This document shows, one piece after another, positions 9,509 through 17,711 of a stretch of DNA of 64,000 nucleotides; positions within the stretch are counted from its first letter, which is position 1; each line of letters starts with the position of its first letter. The notes under the pieces were generated by a model. The model saw nothing but the letters and a program-made list of their open reading frames with translations. It did no database searches and had not been told where the DNA came from. The position numbers and the translations under genes are program-made. The DNA comes from Superficieibacter sp. HKU1 (GTDB lineage Bacteria > Pseudomonadota > Gammaproteobacteria > Enterobacterales > Enterobacteriaceae), in NCBI RefSeq assembly GCF_029319185.1, contig NZ_CP119754.1, forward strand, positions 3,100,001 through 3,164,000, in the 5' to 3' direction.

Positions 9509-10108
9509 ATGAGCCAGAGTCATTTCTTTGCCCACCTCTCCCGCCTGAAGTTAATTAACCGCTGGCCGCTGATGCGCAATGTGCGCACCGAGAACGTTTC
9601 TGAGCATAGTTTACAGGTTGCGATGGTTGCTCACGCGCTGGCGGCGATCAAAAACCGCAAGTTTAACGGCACGCTGAACCCCGAACGTATTGCGTTGCTG
9701 GCAATGTACCACGATGCGTCGGAAGTGCTGACCGGCGACTTACCGACGCCGGTGAAGTATTTCAACTCGCAAATTGCCCAGGAATATAAGGCAATTGAAA
9801 AGATCGCCCAGCAAAAACTGGTGGATATGGTGCCGGAAGAGCTGCGCGATATTTTTGCCCCGCTGATTGATGAGCATCAGTACAGCGAAGAGGAGCGGTC
9901 CATCGTCAAGCAGGCCGATGCGCTGTGCGCGTATTTAAAATGCCTCGAAGAGTTATCTGCGGGGAATAACGAATTTTTGCTGGCGAAAGGCCGCCTGGAA
10001 AAAACGCTGGAAGTCCGCCGCAGCGAGGAGATGGATTATTTCATGCAGGTGTTTGTGCCAAGTTTTCATTTGTCGCTGGATGAGATTAGCCAGGACTCGC
10101 CGCTGTAA
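9509..10108 (+). CDS. yfbR: 5'-deoxynucleotidase YfbR
   Basis: YfbR is an HD-domain 5'-nucleotidase specific for deoxyribonucleoside monophosphates. The start at 9509 (MSQSHFFAHLSRLKL) gives 199 residues, matching E. coli. Metal-binding HD signatures are SEHSLQVAMVAH near residue 30 and the YHDASEVLTGDLPTPVK block near residues 66-83. It follows alaA by 87 nt on the same strand. Confidence 0.95.
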   Translation: MSQSHFFAHLSRLKLINRWPLMRNVRTENVSEHSLQVAMVAHALAAIKNRKFNGTLNPERIALLAMYHDASEVLTGDLPTPVKYFNSQIAQEYKAIEKIAQQKLVDMVPEELRDIFAPLIDEHQYSEEERSIVKQADALCAYLKCLEELSAGNNEFLLAKGRLEKTLEVRRSEEMDYFMQVFVPSFHLSLDEISQDSPL

Positions 10109-10146
10109 CCGGAGTATCGCCCACAGCATTGGCCCGGTGCACACGA

Positions 10147-10250
10147 TGCCGGGTGGCGCTGCGCTTACCCGGCCTACGGTATATTACCCGGACTTACGCC
10201 TGCAAATTAAGTCAGTTTAAGGCCGGGTAAGGCGAAGCCGCCACCCGGCA
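10147..10250. repeat. REP pair (BIME) after yfbR
   Basis: Two inverted REP-type palindromes occur: GCCGGGTGGCGCTGCGCTTA with CCCGGCCTAC at about 10148-10178, and the opposite-orientation copy AGGCCGGGTAAGGCGAAGCC with GCCACCCGGC at about 10219-10249. They lie between the convergent yfbR and yfbS genes, a typical place for such elements. Confidence 0.85.
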
Positions 10251-10279
10251 AAACTGCACAATGCCCCAGCCGCCCTCCG

Positions 10280-12112
10280 TCAGAACGGAAACAGCACCGG
10301 GATAAGCAGCACGCAAACCACCATTACCAGCACGGTAAACGGTACGCCGATTTTAACGAAATCGCTAAAAGTGTATTTCCCTGGCCCAAGCACCAGCGTA
10401 TTGACCGGCGAAGAAACCGGGGTCATAAAGGCGGCTGAAGCCGCCATCGCCACCATCATGGCAAAAGGATATGGCGAAACGCCCATCGATTTGGCCGCGG
10501 CCAGCGCGATGGGGGCCATTAGTACGGCGGTGGCGGTGTTCGAAATAAACAAGCCGATTACCGCGCACATGATAAACAGGCAAATCAGCATAAAATACGG
10601 TCCCCTGCTGCCGCCAAGTTCCATCAATCCTTTCACCACCAGATCGATACCCCCCGTTTTTTGCAGCGCCAGCGCAAAAGGCATCATGCCGATGATCAGG
10701 ATCACACTCGGCCAGTGAATCGCTCTGTAGGCGCTGGCGGCATCAATACAGCGAAACTTCGCCATCAGCAGGCAGGCAATAATGGCTGCCACCGGGTTGG
10801 GGATTTCATCGGTCAGCATCAGGGCTACCATCAGCATTAAACAAAATACCGCGTGCGGAGCCTGGCTGTGTGCAGGAGACGCGTCGCTCTCCTCTACAGG
10901 CATGTTATGTACCACAAAGTCGCGCCCGGTTTGTGCCAGCTGGCTTATCTGCCGCCAGTTTCCCACCACCAGCATAATGTCGCCAACCTGCAAAGGTTCA
11001 TCGACCACCGCCCCTTCCATGGCAACGCCGTTGCGCTTCAGGCCGACGATATTCAGTCCATAGCGAGTACGAAAAGCCATCTCGCGCACCGTTTTACCCA
11101 CCCGCTCAGAATCAGGGATCAGCGAAATTTCCGCCATGCCGACATCCAGCGCCTGCTCGGAGAAATACTCCCCGCGCAAAATCATCGGTTCCAGCATTTG
11201 CTCGCCGCAGAACTGGCGTAAATCGACGTCCGCCGCCGACATATCAATCAGCAGGACATCACGGGCACGAAACTCGGAAACCCCGTTAACATTGACAATT
11301 ACCCGCCGGAAACGTCGCCAGCGCTCCACGCCAATCACGTTGGCACCGTATCGCTCACGCAGTTTAAGATCGTCCAGCCGCTGTCCGACCATCGGTGAAC
11401 CGGGACGAATGGCCAGCCGCCGCGCCCGTCCCGTCAGATGATAAGCTTTGATTAAGTCACGAAACGATGAGCGTTTGCTGCTCTCGCGCAGGGGATCCTG
11501 TTTTTCGCCGTTCAGCATAAAGCGCATCAGCAGCATGTAAATCACGCCCAGCACCAGCACCACCACGCCAATTGGCGTGACGCTGAAAAAGCCAAACCCG
11601 TCCATGCCTGCACGCAGCAATTCGCTGTTGATCACCATGTTCGGCGGCGTGGCCACCAGCGTCATCATGCCGCTAATCAGCCCGGCAAAACTTAGCGGCA
11701 TCATTAGCCGTGAGGGGGAGGTTTGCATCCGGGTGGCGACGCTGAGCACCACCGGAATAAAAATGGCGACGACGCCCGTCGAGCTCATGAATGCCCCCAG
11801 GCAGGCGACGGTGAGCATCAGGTAGACCAGCATTTTGATTTCGCTGTTGCCAGCGACTTTGATTAGCCACGCCCCCATACTGGTCGCCACGCCGGTACGC
11901 ACCAGCCCGTCGCCAATGATAAACAGGGCCGCAATCAGGATAACGTTCGGATCGCTGAAGCCGGAAAAGGCTTCTTCCGTCGTTAACGTGCCGCTCAGAA
12001 TAAACGCCACGATCACCAGCAGCGCCACCGCATCCATGCGAATTTTACCCGTGGCGAACAGAATGATCGCCACCGCCAGAAGACAGAGAACCCAGATTAA
12101 TTCACCGTTCAC
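10280..12112 (-). CDS. yfbS: SLC13/DASS-type transporter with TrkA-C domains
   Basis: This is an integral inner-membrane protein of 610 residues, the E. coli YfbS length. The N-terminal membrane half (about residues 1-200) includes the conserved SSTGVVAIFIPVVL segment. Two soluble RCK_C/TrkA-C-type domains follow at roughly 220-400 (IRPGSPMVGQRL; VGKTVREMAFRTRYGLNIVGLKRNG style), then a second membrane half to the end (ISNTATAVLMAPIALAAA). The substrate is unknown; the family transports anions such as dicarboxylates or sulfate. It is transcribed separately from yfbT, with a terminator between them. Confidence 0.93.
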   Translation of the reverse strand: MNGELIWVLCLLAVAIILFATGKIRMDAVALLVIVAFILSGTLTTEEAFSGFSDPNVILIAALFIIGDGLVRTGVATSMGAWLIKVAGNSEIKMLVYLMLTVACLGAFMSSTGVVAIFIPVVLSVATRMQTSPSRLMMPLSFAGLISGMMTLVATPPNMVINSELLRAGMDGFGFFSVTPIGVVVLVLGVIYMLLMRFMLNGEKQDPLRESSKRSSFRDLIKAYHLTGRARRLAIRPGSPMVGQRLDDLKLRERYGANVIGVERWRRFRRVIVNVNGVSEFRARDVLLIDMSAADVDLRQFCGEQMLEPMILRGEYFSEQALDVGMAEISLIPDSERVGKTVREMAFRTRYGLNIVGLKRNGVAMEGAVVDEPLQVGDIMLVVGNWRQISQLAQTGRDFVVHNMPVEESDASPAHSQAPHAVFCLMLMVALMLTDEIPNPVAAIIACLLMAKFRCIDAASAYRAIHWPSVILIIGMMPFALALQKTGGIDLVVKGLMELGGSRGPYFMLICLFIMCAVIGLFISNTATAVLMAPIALAAAKSMGVSPYPFAMMVAMAASAAFMTPVSSPVNTLVLGPGKYTFSDFVKIGVPFTVLVMVVCVLLIPVLFPF

Positions 12113-12153
12113 AACATATCCTTGTCAGCCCAGGGGAATTCTTATAGTGCCAT

Positions 12154-12178
12154 AAAAAAGCCCCGCAGAAGCGGGGCT
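12154..12178 (-). terminator. Terminator after hxpA/yfbT
   Basis: A perfect 8-bp stem AGCCCCGC/GCGGGGCT with an AGAA loop is followed on the minus strand by six T residues. It lies 12 nt past the stop of the phosphatase gene. Confidence 0.9.
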
Positions 12179-12189
12179 ATATCATGAGA

Positions 12190-12849
12190 TCAGGCGTTAA
12201 TGCTTACCCTGACCGTACTATCGGGTTGTTTTTGCACGACAACGTTGGCAAGCGTGTTGAGATTAAAATCGACTTCATTCAGTCGTGGCATATCCTGGGG
12301 AACGTTTACCGCCATCACGCGACACCCGGCGGCCAGACCAGAAAGCACGCCAGCGGCAGCATCTTCCACCACCATGCACTCCTGGGGAGCCAGACCCAGC
12401 AGCTCAGCGCCGAGCAGATAGGCATCCGGCTCCGGCTTGCCGCGTTTCACGCGTTCGGCGGTGACAAACACCTCTGGCATCGGTAAACCCGCCGCTTTAT
12501 GACGCGCATGGGCGACAGGAACGGAGCCTGAAGTCACAATGGCCCATGGAATATGATGTTGCTCAAGCGTCTTCAGCAGCTCCAGCGCCCCCGGTAACGC
12601 CACAATACCGTTAGTGTCGGTGGCTTCAATGCGCTCAAGAAGGGTAAATTCAGCAAGAATTTCTTCTTCCGGTCGTCCCGCCAGAAAGTGACGCAGGGAG
12701 GTGATCGCCTGCTTACCATGGATGTAATTCAGTATTTCATCATGGCTGATGCCAAACCGATCTGCCCACTGGCACCACGATCTTTCCACCACGGGAAGCG
12801 AATCGACCAGCGTCCCGTCCAGATCAAACAGAAATCCTTTGCACAGCAC
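12190..12849 (-). CDS. hxpA: Hexitol/sugar phosphatase, HAD family
   Basis: This HAD-superfamily phosphatase is equivalent to E. coli YfbT/HxpA, which dephosphorylates sugar phosphates. The 219-residue frame has motif I FDLDGTLVDS at residues 8-17, motif II VTSGS, motif III lysine in RVKRGKPEPDAYL and motif IV VVEDAAAGVLSG. It shares a strand with yfbU, 11 nt downstream of its stop, so co-transcription is plausible. Confidence 0.92.
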   Translation of the reverse strand: MLCKGFLFDLDGTLVDSLPVVERSWCQWADRFGISHDEILNYIHGKQAITSLRHFLAGRPEEEILAEFTLLERIEATDTNGIVALPGALELLKTLEQHHIPWAIVTSGSVPVAHARHKAAGLPMPEVFVTAERVKRGKPEPDAYLLGAELLGLAPQECMVVEDAAAGVLSGLAAGCRVMAVNVPQDMPRLNEVDFNLNTLANVVVQKQPDSTVRVSINA

Positions 12850-12860
12850 AGCACTCTCCC

Positions 12861-13355
12861 TCAGGCGTTGATGATTTGGTTAATCTCGTTGCTGCTCAAA
12901 TGATACTGCCGCGGGCAGTTATGCCAGGCGCTCAGCATACGCTGATATTTTTCCCACATCGGAGTTTGCGCATTGAAACCGTGAGTTCCCGCGTCGAAAT
13001 GGGTATAGCGGCCTTCGGTATTGACCATAAAACGGACGTAGCTGAGGTAGCGCGCTTCGGTCGCCGCATCAAAGCCGAGAAAGGTCACGCGACGCTCGTC
13101 GATGGTGTCCTGATCTTTGAGATTGTCCCAGGAGACGCGCAGCGCGTGGTACATCTCCATAATATCAATGATCGAGCGGCAGGTTTCTTCAGTGAGCTGG
13201 CCGAATTCACGATCCAGTTCGCGCATTTGCAAGCCGTAGCCACGCTCAATGATGGTTTGCAGACGACGATAGCGTTCGGCATTATCCGGGTCGAGCATGG
13301 TCATCATTTTGTACTGATTAGACAAAATCAGGCGTTGAGCGTTGGTCATTTCCAT
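12861..13355 (-). CDS. yfbU: UPF0304 protein YfbU
   Basis: This is a conserved gammaproteobacterial protein of uncertain function; YfbU has been linked to toxicity when overproduced. The start at 13355 (MEMTNAQRLILSNQYKMM) gives 164 residues, as in E. coli, and has AAGGAG 7 nt upstream; the longer frame starting 18 nt earlier is not needed. It is very well conserved relative to E. coli. Confidence 0.93.
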   Translation of the reverse strand: MEMTNAQRLILSNQYKMMTMLDPDNAERYRRLQTIIERGYGLQMRELDREFGQLTEETCRSIIDIMEMYHALRVSWDNLKDQDTIDERRVTFLGFDAATEARYLSYVRFMVNTEGRYTHFDAGTHGFNAQTPMWEKYQRMLSAWHNCPRQYHLSSNEINQIINA

Positions 13356-13385
13356 TTCTGACTCCTTTAGCACTTCTCGGCGTTA

Positions 13386-13419
13386 AAAAAAGAGGCACAT
13401 TATTTATGTGCCTTCTTTT
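13386..13419 (-). terminator. Terminator after yfbV
   Basis: Stem GGCACAT/ATGTGCC with flanking AAAAGA and TCTTTT lies between yfbV and yfbU. On the minus strand it ends in a run of seven T residues. It ends yfbV transcription 20 nt after its stop. Confidence 0.85.
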
Positions 13420-13439
13420 ATATGCGTAATTGGAGGGTA

Positions 13440-13895
13440 TTACAAATCATCCAGGAAAGTTTTATCCAGTTGTTTGAAGGCGCGCTTAAGCGTGTCAGCT
13501 AATGCCTGGTAATCCGGTTTGCCTTCGACTGGCGCAAGCGCCTGCCCGGATTCCTGAAGTTTCCCACGCACTTCATAAAACCAGTTTAAAATAGAAGGAG
13601 GGAGCGGCGTGACTGAGCGTTTACCCAGCCACCATAGTCCCTGCATTGGCAGGCTGATGGCAAAAATGGCCGTGGCGACCGCAGGCCCAAGTTGCCCACC
13701 CAGCGCGATTTGCCAGCAAAGGGTGAAGATAGCAATGGGAGGCATAATACGAATACCGAAACGTGTCGCCCGGATCGCCCGATTTTCAACAAACACCGGC
13801 GCGAGGCGTTTTTCCATCGGCCACGTCTTTGCGTAGTGCTGACCCCGACGAAAATGGCTGAAGAATCCCGACGGGCTGATTTCTGGTGTCGACAT
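13440..13895 (-). CDS. yfbV: UPF0208 membrane protein YfbV
   Basis: This 151-residue inner-membrane protein has two hydrophobic segments near residues 45-70 and 70-92 and the conserved LPMQGLWWLGKRSVTPLPP segment. In E. coli YfbV has been implicated in organisation of the Ter macrodomain, though the mechanism is uncertain. It is divergent from ackA, the same arrangement as in E. coli. Confidence 0.92.
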   Translation of the reverse strand: MSTPEISPSGFFSHFRRGQHYAKTWPMEKRLAPVFVENRAIRATRFGIRIMPPIAIFTLCWQIALGGQLGPAVATAIFAISLPMQGLWWLGKRSVTPLPPSILNWFYEVRGKLQESGQALAPVEGKPDYQALADTLKRAFKQLDKTFLDDL

Positions 13896-14230
13896 GGCTC
13901 TACCTCAACTTCACATATAAAAATTAAAAAATTTGTGCAAAACAACAACTGAGTACGGCATCGTTCAAAACATTTTGTCACGGGGGCCCGGTATCAGGTA
14001 TCCTGTGCCCGCTGAGATGGCCTTAGTCCCCATTCTCTGGCTTGTCAACTTGTCGTAAAGCCAGCTGTTGGCTGAAAATTACGCAAAATGACATAGACTC
14101 AAATGAATTTCTTCCATCGTGCCCGAAAAGCGATTTGAGCATGATGTTAATCATAAATGTCAGTGTCGTCATGCGCTACGCTTTAGACTCCTGACGTTTT
14201 TTTAGCCACGTATCATAAATAGGTACTTCC
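13896..14230. promoter_or_regulatory. Divergent yfbV/ackA control region
   Basis: This 335-nt gap separates two divergent genes and must hold the ackA and yfbV promoters. There is no coding frame of note. I could not assign a specific regulator site. Confidence 0.4.
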
Positions 14231-15433
14231 ATGTCGAGTAAGTTAGTACTGGTTCTGAACTGCGGTAGCTCCTCACTGAAATTTGCAATCATTGATGCAG
14301 TCAACGGTGACGAGTACATTTCTGGTTTAGCCGAGTGTTTCCATCTTCCGGAAGCACGTATTAAATGGAAAATGGACGGCGGTAAACAAGAAGCGGCTTT
14401 AGGTGCAGGTGCCGCTCACAGTGAAGCGCTGAACTTTATCGTTAATACTATTCTGGCACAAAAACCAGAACTGTCCGCTCAGTTGACCGCAATCGGTCAC
14501 CGTATCGTTCACGGCGGTGAAAAATACACCCGTTCCGTAGTGATCGACGAGTCGGTGATTCAGGGTATCAAAGATTCCGCCTCTTTTGCACCGCTGCATA
14601 ACCCGGCGCACCTGATCGGTATCGCTGAAGCGCTGAAATCCTTCCCGAATCTGAAAGATAAGAACGTTGCCGTATTCGATACCGCGTTCCATCAGACTAT
14701 GCCGGAAGAATCTTACCTCTACGCCCTGCCGTACAGCCTGTATAAAGAACACGGCGTTCGTCGCTACGGTGCACACGGCACCAGCCACTTCTACGTGACT
14801 CAGGAAGCAGCAAAACTGCTGAACAAACCGGTTGAAGAACTGAACATCATCACCTGCCACCTGGGCAACGGTGGTTCTGTTTCTGCTATCCGCAACGGTA
14901 AATGCGTTGATACCTCTATGGGTCTGACCCCGCTGGAAGGTCTGGTCATGGGCACCCGTTCTGGTGATATCGACCCGGCAATCATTTTCCATCTGCACGA
15001 TACCCTGGGTATGAGCATCGAACAGATCAACAAGATGCTGACTAAAGAGTCTGGCCTGCTGGGTCTGACCGAAGTCACCAGCGACTGCCGCTATGTTGAA
15101 GATAACTACCAGGCCAAAGAAGACGCGAAACGTGCAATGGACGTTTACTGCCACCGTCTGGCGAAGTACATCGGTTCCTACACGGCGCTGATGGATGGTC
15201 GTCTGGATGCGGTTGTCTTCACCGGGGGTATCGGTGAAAACGCGGCGATGGTACGTGAACTGTCCCTCGGCCGTCTGGGCGTACTGGGCTTTGAAGTTGA
15301 CCACGAGCGCAACCTGGCTGCCCGCTTCGGCAACACCGGTTTCATCAACAAGGAAGGCACCCGCCCTGCGGTGGTGATCCCGACTAATGAAGAACTGGTC
15401 ATTGCGCAAGACGCCAGCCGTCTGACTGCCTGA
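14231..15433 (+). CDS. ackA: Acetate kinase
   Basis: AckA interconverts acetyl phosphate plus ADP and acetate plus ATP, in acetate overflow and reuse. The product has 400 residues, the family length. The ASKHA-type motifs are visible: VLNCGSSSLKFAI at the start, AHGTSH near residue 180, MGTRSGDIDPAI near 240 and FTGGIGENAA near 330. It is followed by pta on the same strand after 79 nt. Confidence 0.98.
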   Translation: MSSKLVLVLNCGSSSLKFAIIDAVNGDEYISGLAECFHLPEARIKWKMDGGKQEAALGAGAAHSEALNFIVNTILAQKPELSAQLTAIGHRIVHGGEKYTRSVVIDESVIQGIKDSASFAPLHNPAHLIGIAEALKSFPNLKDKNVAVFDTAFHQTMPEESYLYALPYSLYKEHGVRRYGAHGTSHFYVTQEAAKLLNKPVEELNIITCHLGNGGSVSAIRNGKCVDTSMGLTPLEGLVMGTRSGDIDPAIIFHLHDTLGMSIEQINKMLTKESGLLGLTEVTSDCRYVEDNYQAKEDAKRAMDVYCHRLAKYIGSYTALMDGRLDAVVFTGGIGENAAMVRELSLGRLGVLGFEVDHERNLAARFGNTGFINKEGTRPAVVIPTNEELVIAQDASRLTA

Positions 15434-15440
15434 TTCACCT

Positions 15441-15464
15441 CACCGCCAGCCAATGCTGGCGGTG
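15441..15464 (+). terminator. Hairpin between ackA and pta
   Basis: A perfect 10-bp stem CACCGCCAGC/GCTGGCGGTG with a CAAT loop is followed by CTGTTTTA. It has the shape of a partial terminator or 3'-end protecting hairpin inside the ackA-pta unit; the short T-run suggests incomplete termination. Confidence 0.6.
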
Positions 15465-15512
15465 CTGTTTTATCTCCCGCCCACACCGGGTGGTAACGAA
15501 AGAGGATAAACC

Positions 15513-17648
15513 GTGTCCCGTATTATTATGCTGATCCCGACCGGAACCAGCGTCGGCCTGACCAGCGTCAGCCTCGGCGTGATCCGCGCTATGGAACGTA
15601 AAGGCGTGCGCCTGAGCGTGTTCAAACCTATCGCGCAACCGCGTGCCGGTGGCGATGCTCCTGACCAGACCACCACTATTGTGCGTGCAAACTCTGGCCT
15701 GCCAGCGGCTGAACCGCTGAAAATGAGCCACGTTGAATCTCTGCTTTCCAGCAATCAGAAAGATGTGCTGATGGAAGAGATCATCGCTAACTACCATGAA
15801 AGCAGCAAAGACGCTGAAGTTGTGCTGGTAGAAGGTCTGGTACCGACCCGCAAACATCAGTTTGCCCAGTCGCTGAACTACGAAATCGCCAAAACGCTGA
15901 ACGCCGAAATCGTGTTCGTGATGTCTCAGGGTACCGATACCCCGGAACAGTTGAAAGAGCGTATTGAGCTGACCCGCAGCAGCTTCGGCGGCGCGAAAAA
16001 TGCCAGCATCACCGGCGTTATCGTCAACAAGCTGAATGCGCCGGTTGACGATCAGGGCCGTACCCGTCCTGACCTGTCCGAAATTTTTGACGATTCCACC
16101 AAAGCGCAGATCGTGAAAATCGATCCGGCGCAGCTGCACGGCTCGCTGCCGGTGCTGGGCGCGGTGCCGTGGAGTTTCGATTTGATTGCCACGCGTGCTA
16201 TCGATATGGCGCGTCACCTGAATGCCACCATCGTTAACGAAGGCGACATCAATACCCGCCGCGTGAAATCCGTGACCTTCTGTGCACGCAGCATCCCGCA
16301 CATGCTGGAACATTTCCGCCCGGGCTCACTGCTGGTGACCTCCGCTGACCGTCCTGACGTGCTGGTTGCCGCCTGTCTGGCCGCCATGAACGGCGTTGAG
16401 ATTGGTGCCATTCTGCTGACCGGTGCCTACGAAATGGACCCGCGCGTCAGCAAACTGTGTGAACGCGCATTCGCCACCGGCCTGCCGGTATTCATGGTGA
16501 ACACGAACACCTGGCAGACCTCGCTGAGCCTGCAGAGCTTCAACCTGGAAGTGCCGGTTGATGACCATGAGCGTATTGAGAAAGTGCAGGAATACGTTGC
16601 CAGCTATATTAACGCCGACTGGATTGAGTCTCTGACCGCAACGTCAGAACGCAGCCGTCGCCTGTCTCCGCCGGCATTCCGCTATCAGCTGACTGAGCTG
16701 GCGCGCAAAGCGGGCAAACGCGTGGTGCTGCCGGAAGGCGACGAGCCGCGTACCGTTAAAGCCGCGGCTATCTGTGCCGAACGTGGTATCGCGACCTGCG
16801 TACTGCTGGGTAACCCGGATGAAATCACCCGCGTTGCCGCGGCTCAGGGCGTGGAACTGGGCGCTGGCATCGAAATCGTCGATCCGGACGTGGTACGTGA
16901 AAGCTACGTTGCTCGCCTGGTTGAGCTGCGTAAGAGCAAAGGCATGACCGAAGCCGTTGCCCGCGAACAGCTGGAAGACAACGTGGTTCTCGGCACCCTG
17001 ATGCTGGAGCAGGACGAAGTTGACGGTCTGGTTTCCGGTGCGGTGCATACCACTGCCAACACCATCCGTCCGCCGCTGCAGCTGATTAAAACCGCGCCGG
17101 GCAGTTCACTGGTGTCTTCCGTGTTCTTCATGCTGCTGCCGGAACAGGTTTATGTTTACGGTGACTGCGCAATCAACCCGGATCCGACTGCAGAGCAGCT
17201 GGCTGAAATCGCTATCCAGTCTGCGGATTCCGCGATTGCCTTCGGAATCGAACCGCGCGTGGCGATGCTGTCCTACTCCACCGGCACCTCTGGTGCAGGC
17301 AGCGACGTAGAGAAAGTACGCGAAGCAACGCGTCTGGCGCAGGAAAAACGTCCTGACCTGATGATCGACGGCCCGCTGCAGTACGACGCCGCGGTAATGG
17401 CAGACGTTGCGAAATCCAAAGCGCCGAACTCCCCGGTTGCCGGGCGCGCTACCGTGTTCATCTTCCCGGATCTGAACACCGGTAACACCACCTATAAAGC
17501 GGTACAGCGTTCTGCTGACCTGATCTCCATCGGGCCGATGCTGCAAGGGATGCGCAAGCCGGTGAACGACCTGTCTCGTGGCGCGCTGGTTGACGATATC
17601 GTCTACACCATCGCTCTGACCGCGATCCAGTCTTCACAGCAGCAGTAA
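15513..17648 (+). CDS. pta: Phosphate acetyltransferase
   Basis: Pta converts acetyl-CoA and phosphate to acetyl phosphate and works with AckA. The 711-residue enzyme has the long enterobacterial form: an N-terminal P-loop-like domain (MLIPTGTSVGLTSVSLG), a central DRTGG domain (about 220-340) and the C-terminal PTA catalytic domain from about residue 390, with VVLPEGDEPRTVKAA, SYSTGTSGAGSD and FPDLNTGN. It is about three residues shorter than E. coli Pta, with small gaps near residue 60 and in the 200s. Confidence 0.98.
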   Translation: MSRIIMLIPTGTSVGLTSVSLGVIRAMERKGVRLSVFKPIAQPRAGGDAPDQTTTIVRANSGLPAAEPLKMSHVESLLSSNQKDVLMEEIIANYHESSKDAEVVLVEGLVPTRKHQFAQSLNYEIAKTLNAEIVFVMSQGTDTPEQLKERIELTRSSFGGAKNASITGVIVNKLNAPVDDQGRTRPDLSEIFDDSTKAQIVKIDPAQLHGSLPVLGAVPWSFDLIATRAIDMARHLNATIVNEGDINTRRVKSVTFCARSIPHMLEHFRPGSLLVTSADRPDVLVAACLAAMNGVEIGAILLTGAYEMDPRVSKLCERAFATGLPVFMVNTNTWQTSLSLQSFNLEVPVDDHERIEKVQEYVASYINADWIESLTATSERSRRLSPPAFRYQLTELARKAGKRVVLPEGDEPRTVKAAAICAERGIATCVLLGNPDEITRVAAAQGVELGAGIEIVDPDVVRESYVARLVELRKSKGMTEAVAREQLEDNVVLGTLMLEQDEVDGLVSGAVHTTANTIRPPLQLIKTAPGSSLVSSVFFMLLPEQVYVYGDCAINPDPTAEQLAEIAIQSADSAIAFGIEPRVAMLSYSTGTSGAGSDVEKVREATRLAQEKRPDLMIDGPLQYDAAVMADVAKSKAPNSPVAGRATVFIFPDLNTGNTTYKAVQRSADLISIGPMLQGMRKPVNDLSRGALVDDIVYTIALTAIQSSQQQ

Positions 17649-17660
17649 TCCTGCTTATTA

Positions 17661-17693
17661 AAAAAGCCGCAACGGTTATCGTTGCGGCTTTTT
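17661..17693. terminator. Bidirectional terminator pta/autotransporter
   Basis: The stem AAAAAGCCGCAACG/CGTTGCGGCTTTTT is perfect over 14 bp with a GTTAT loop and has A- and T-runs on both sides. It serves the convergent pta and autotransporter genes. Confidence 0.92.
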
Positions 17694-17711
17694 TTTACAG
17701 CTTACGCAGGA

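Noticed and set aside
14399..15409. 336-codon open frame on the minus strand
   Set aside because: It is antisense to ackA and has no recognisable domain or ribosome site.
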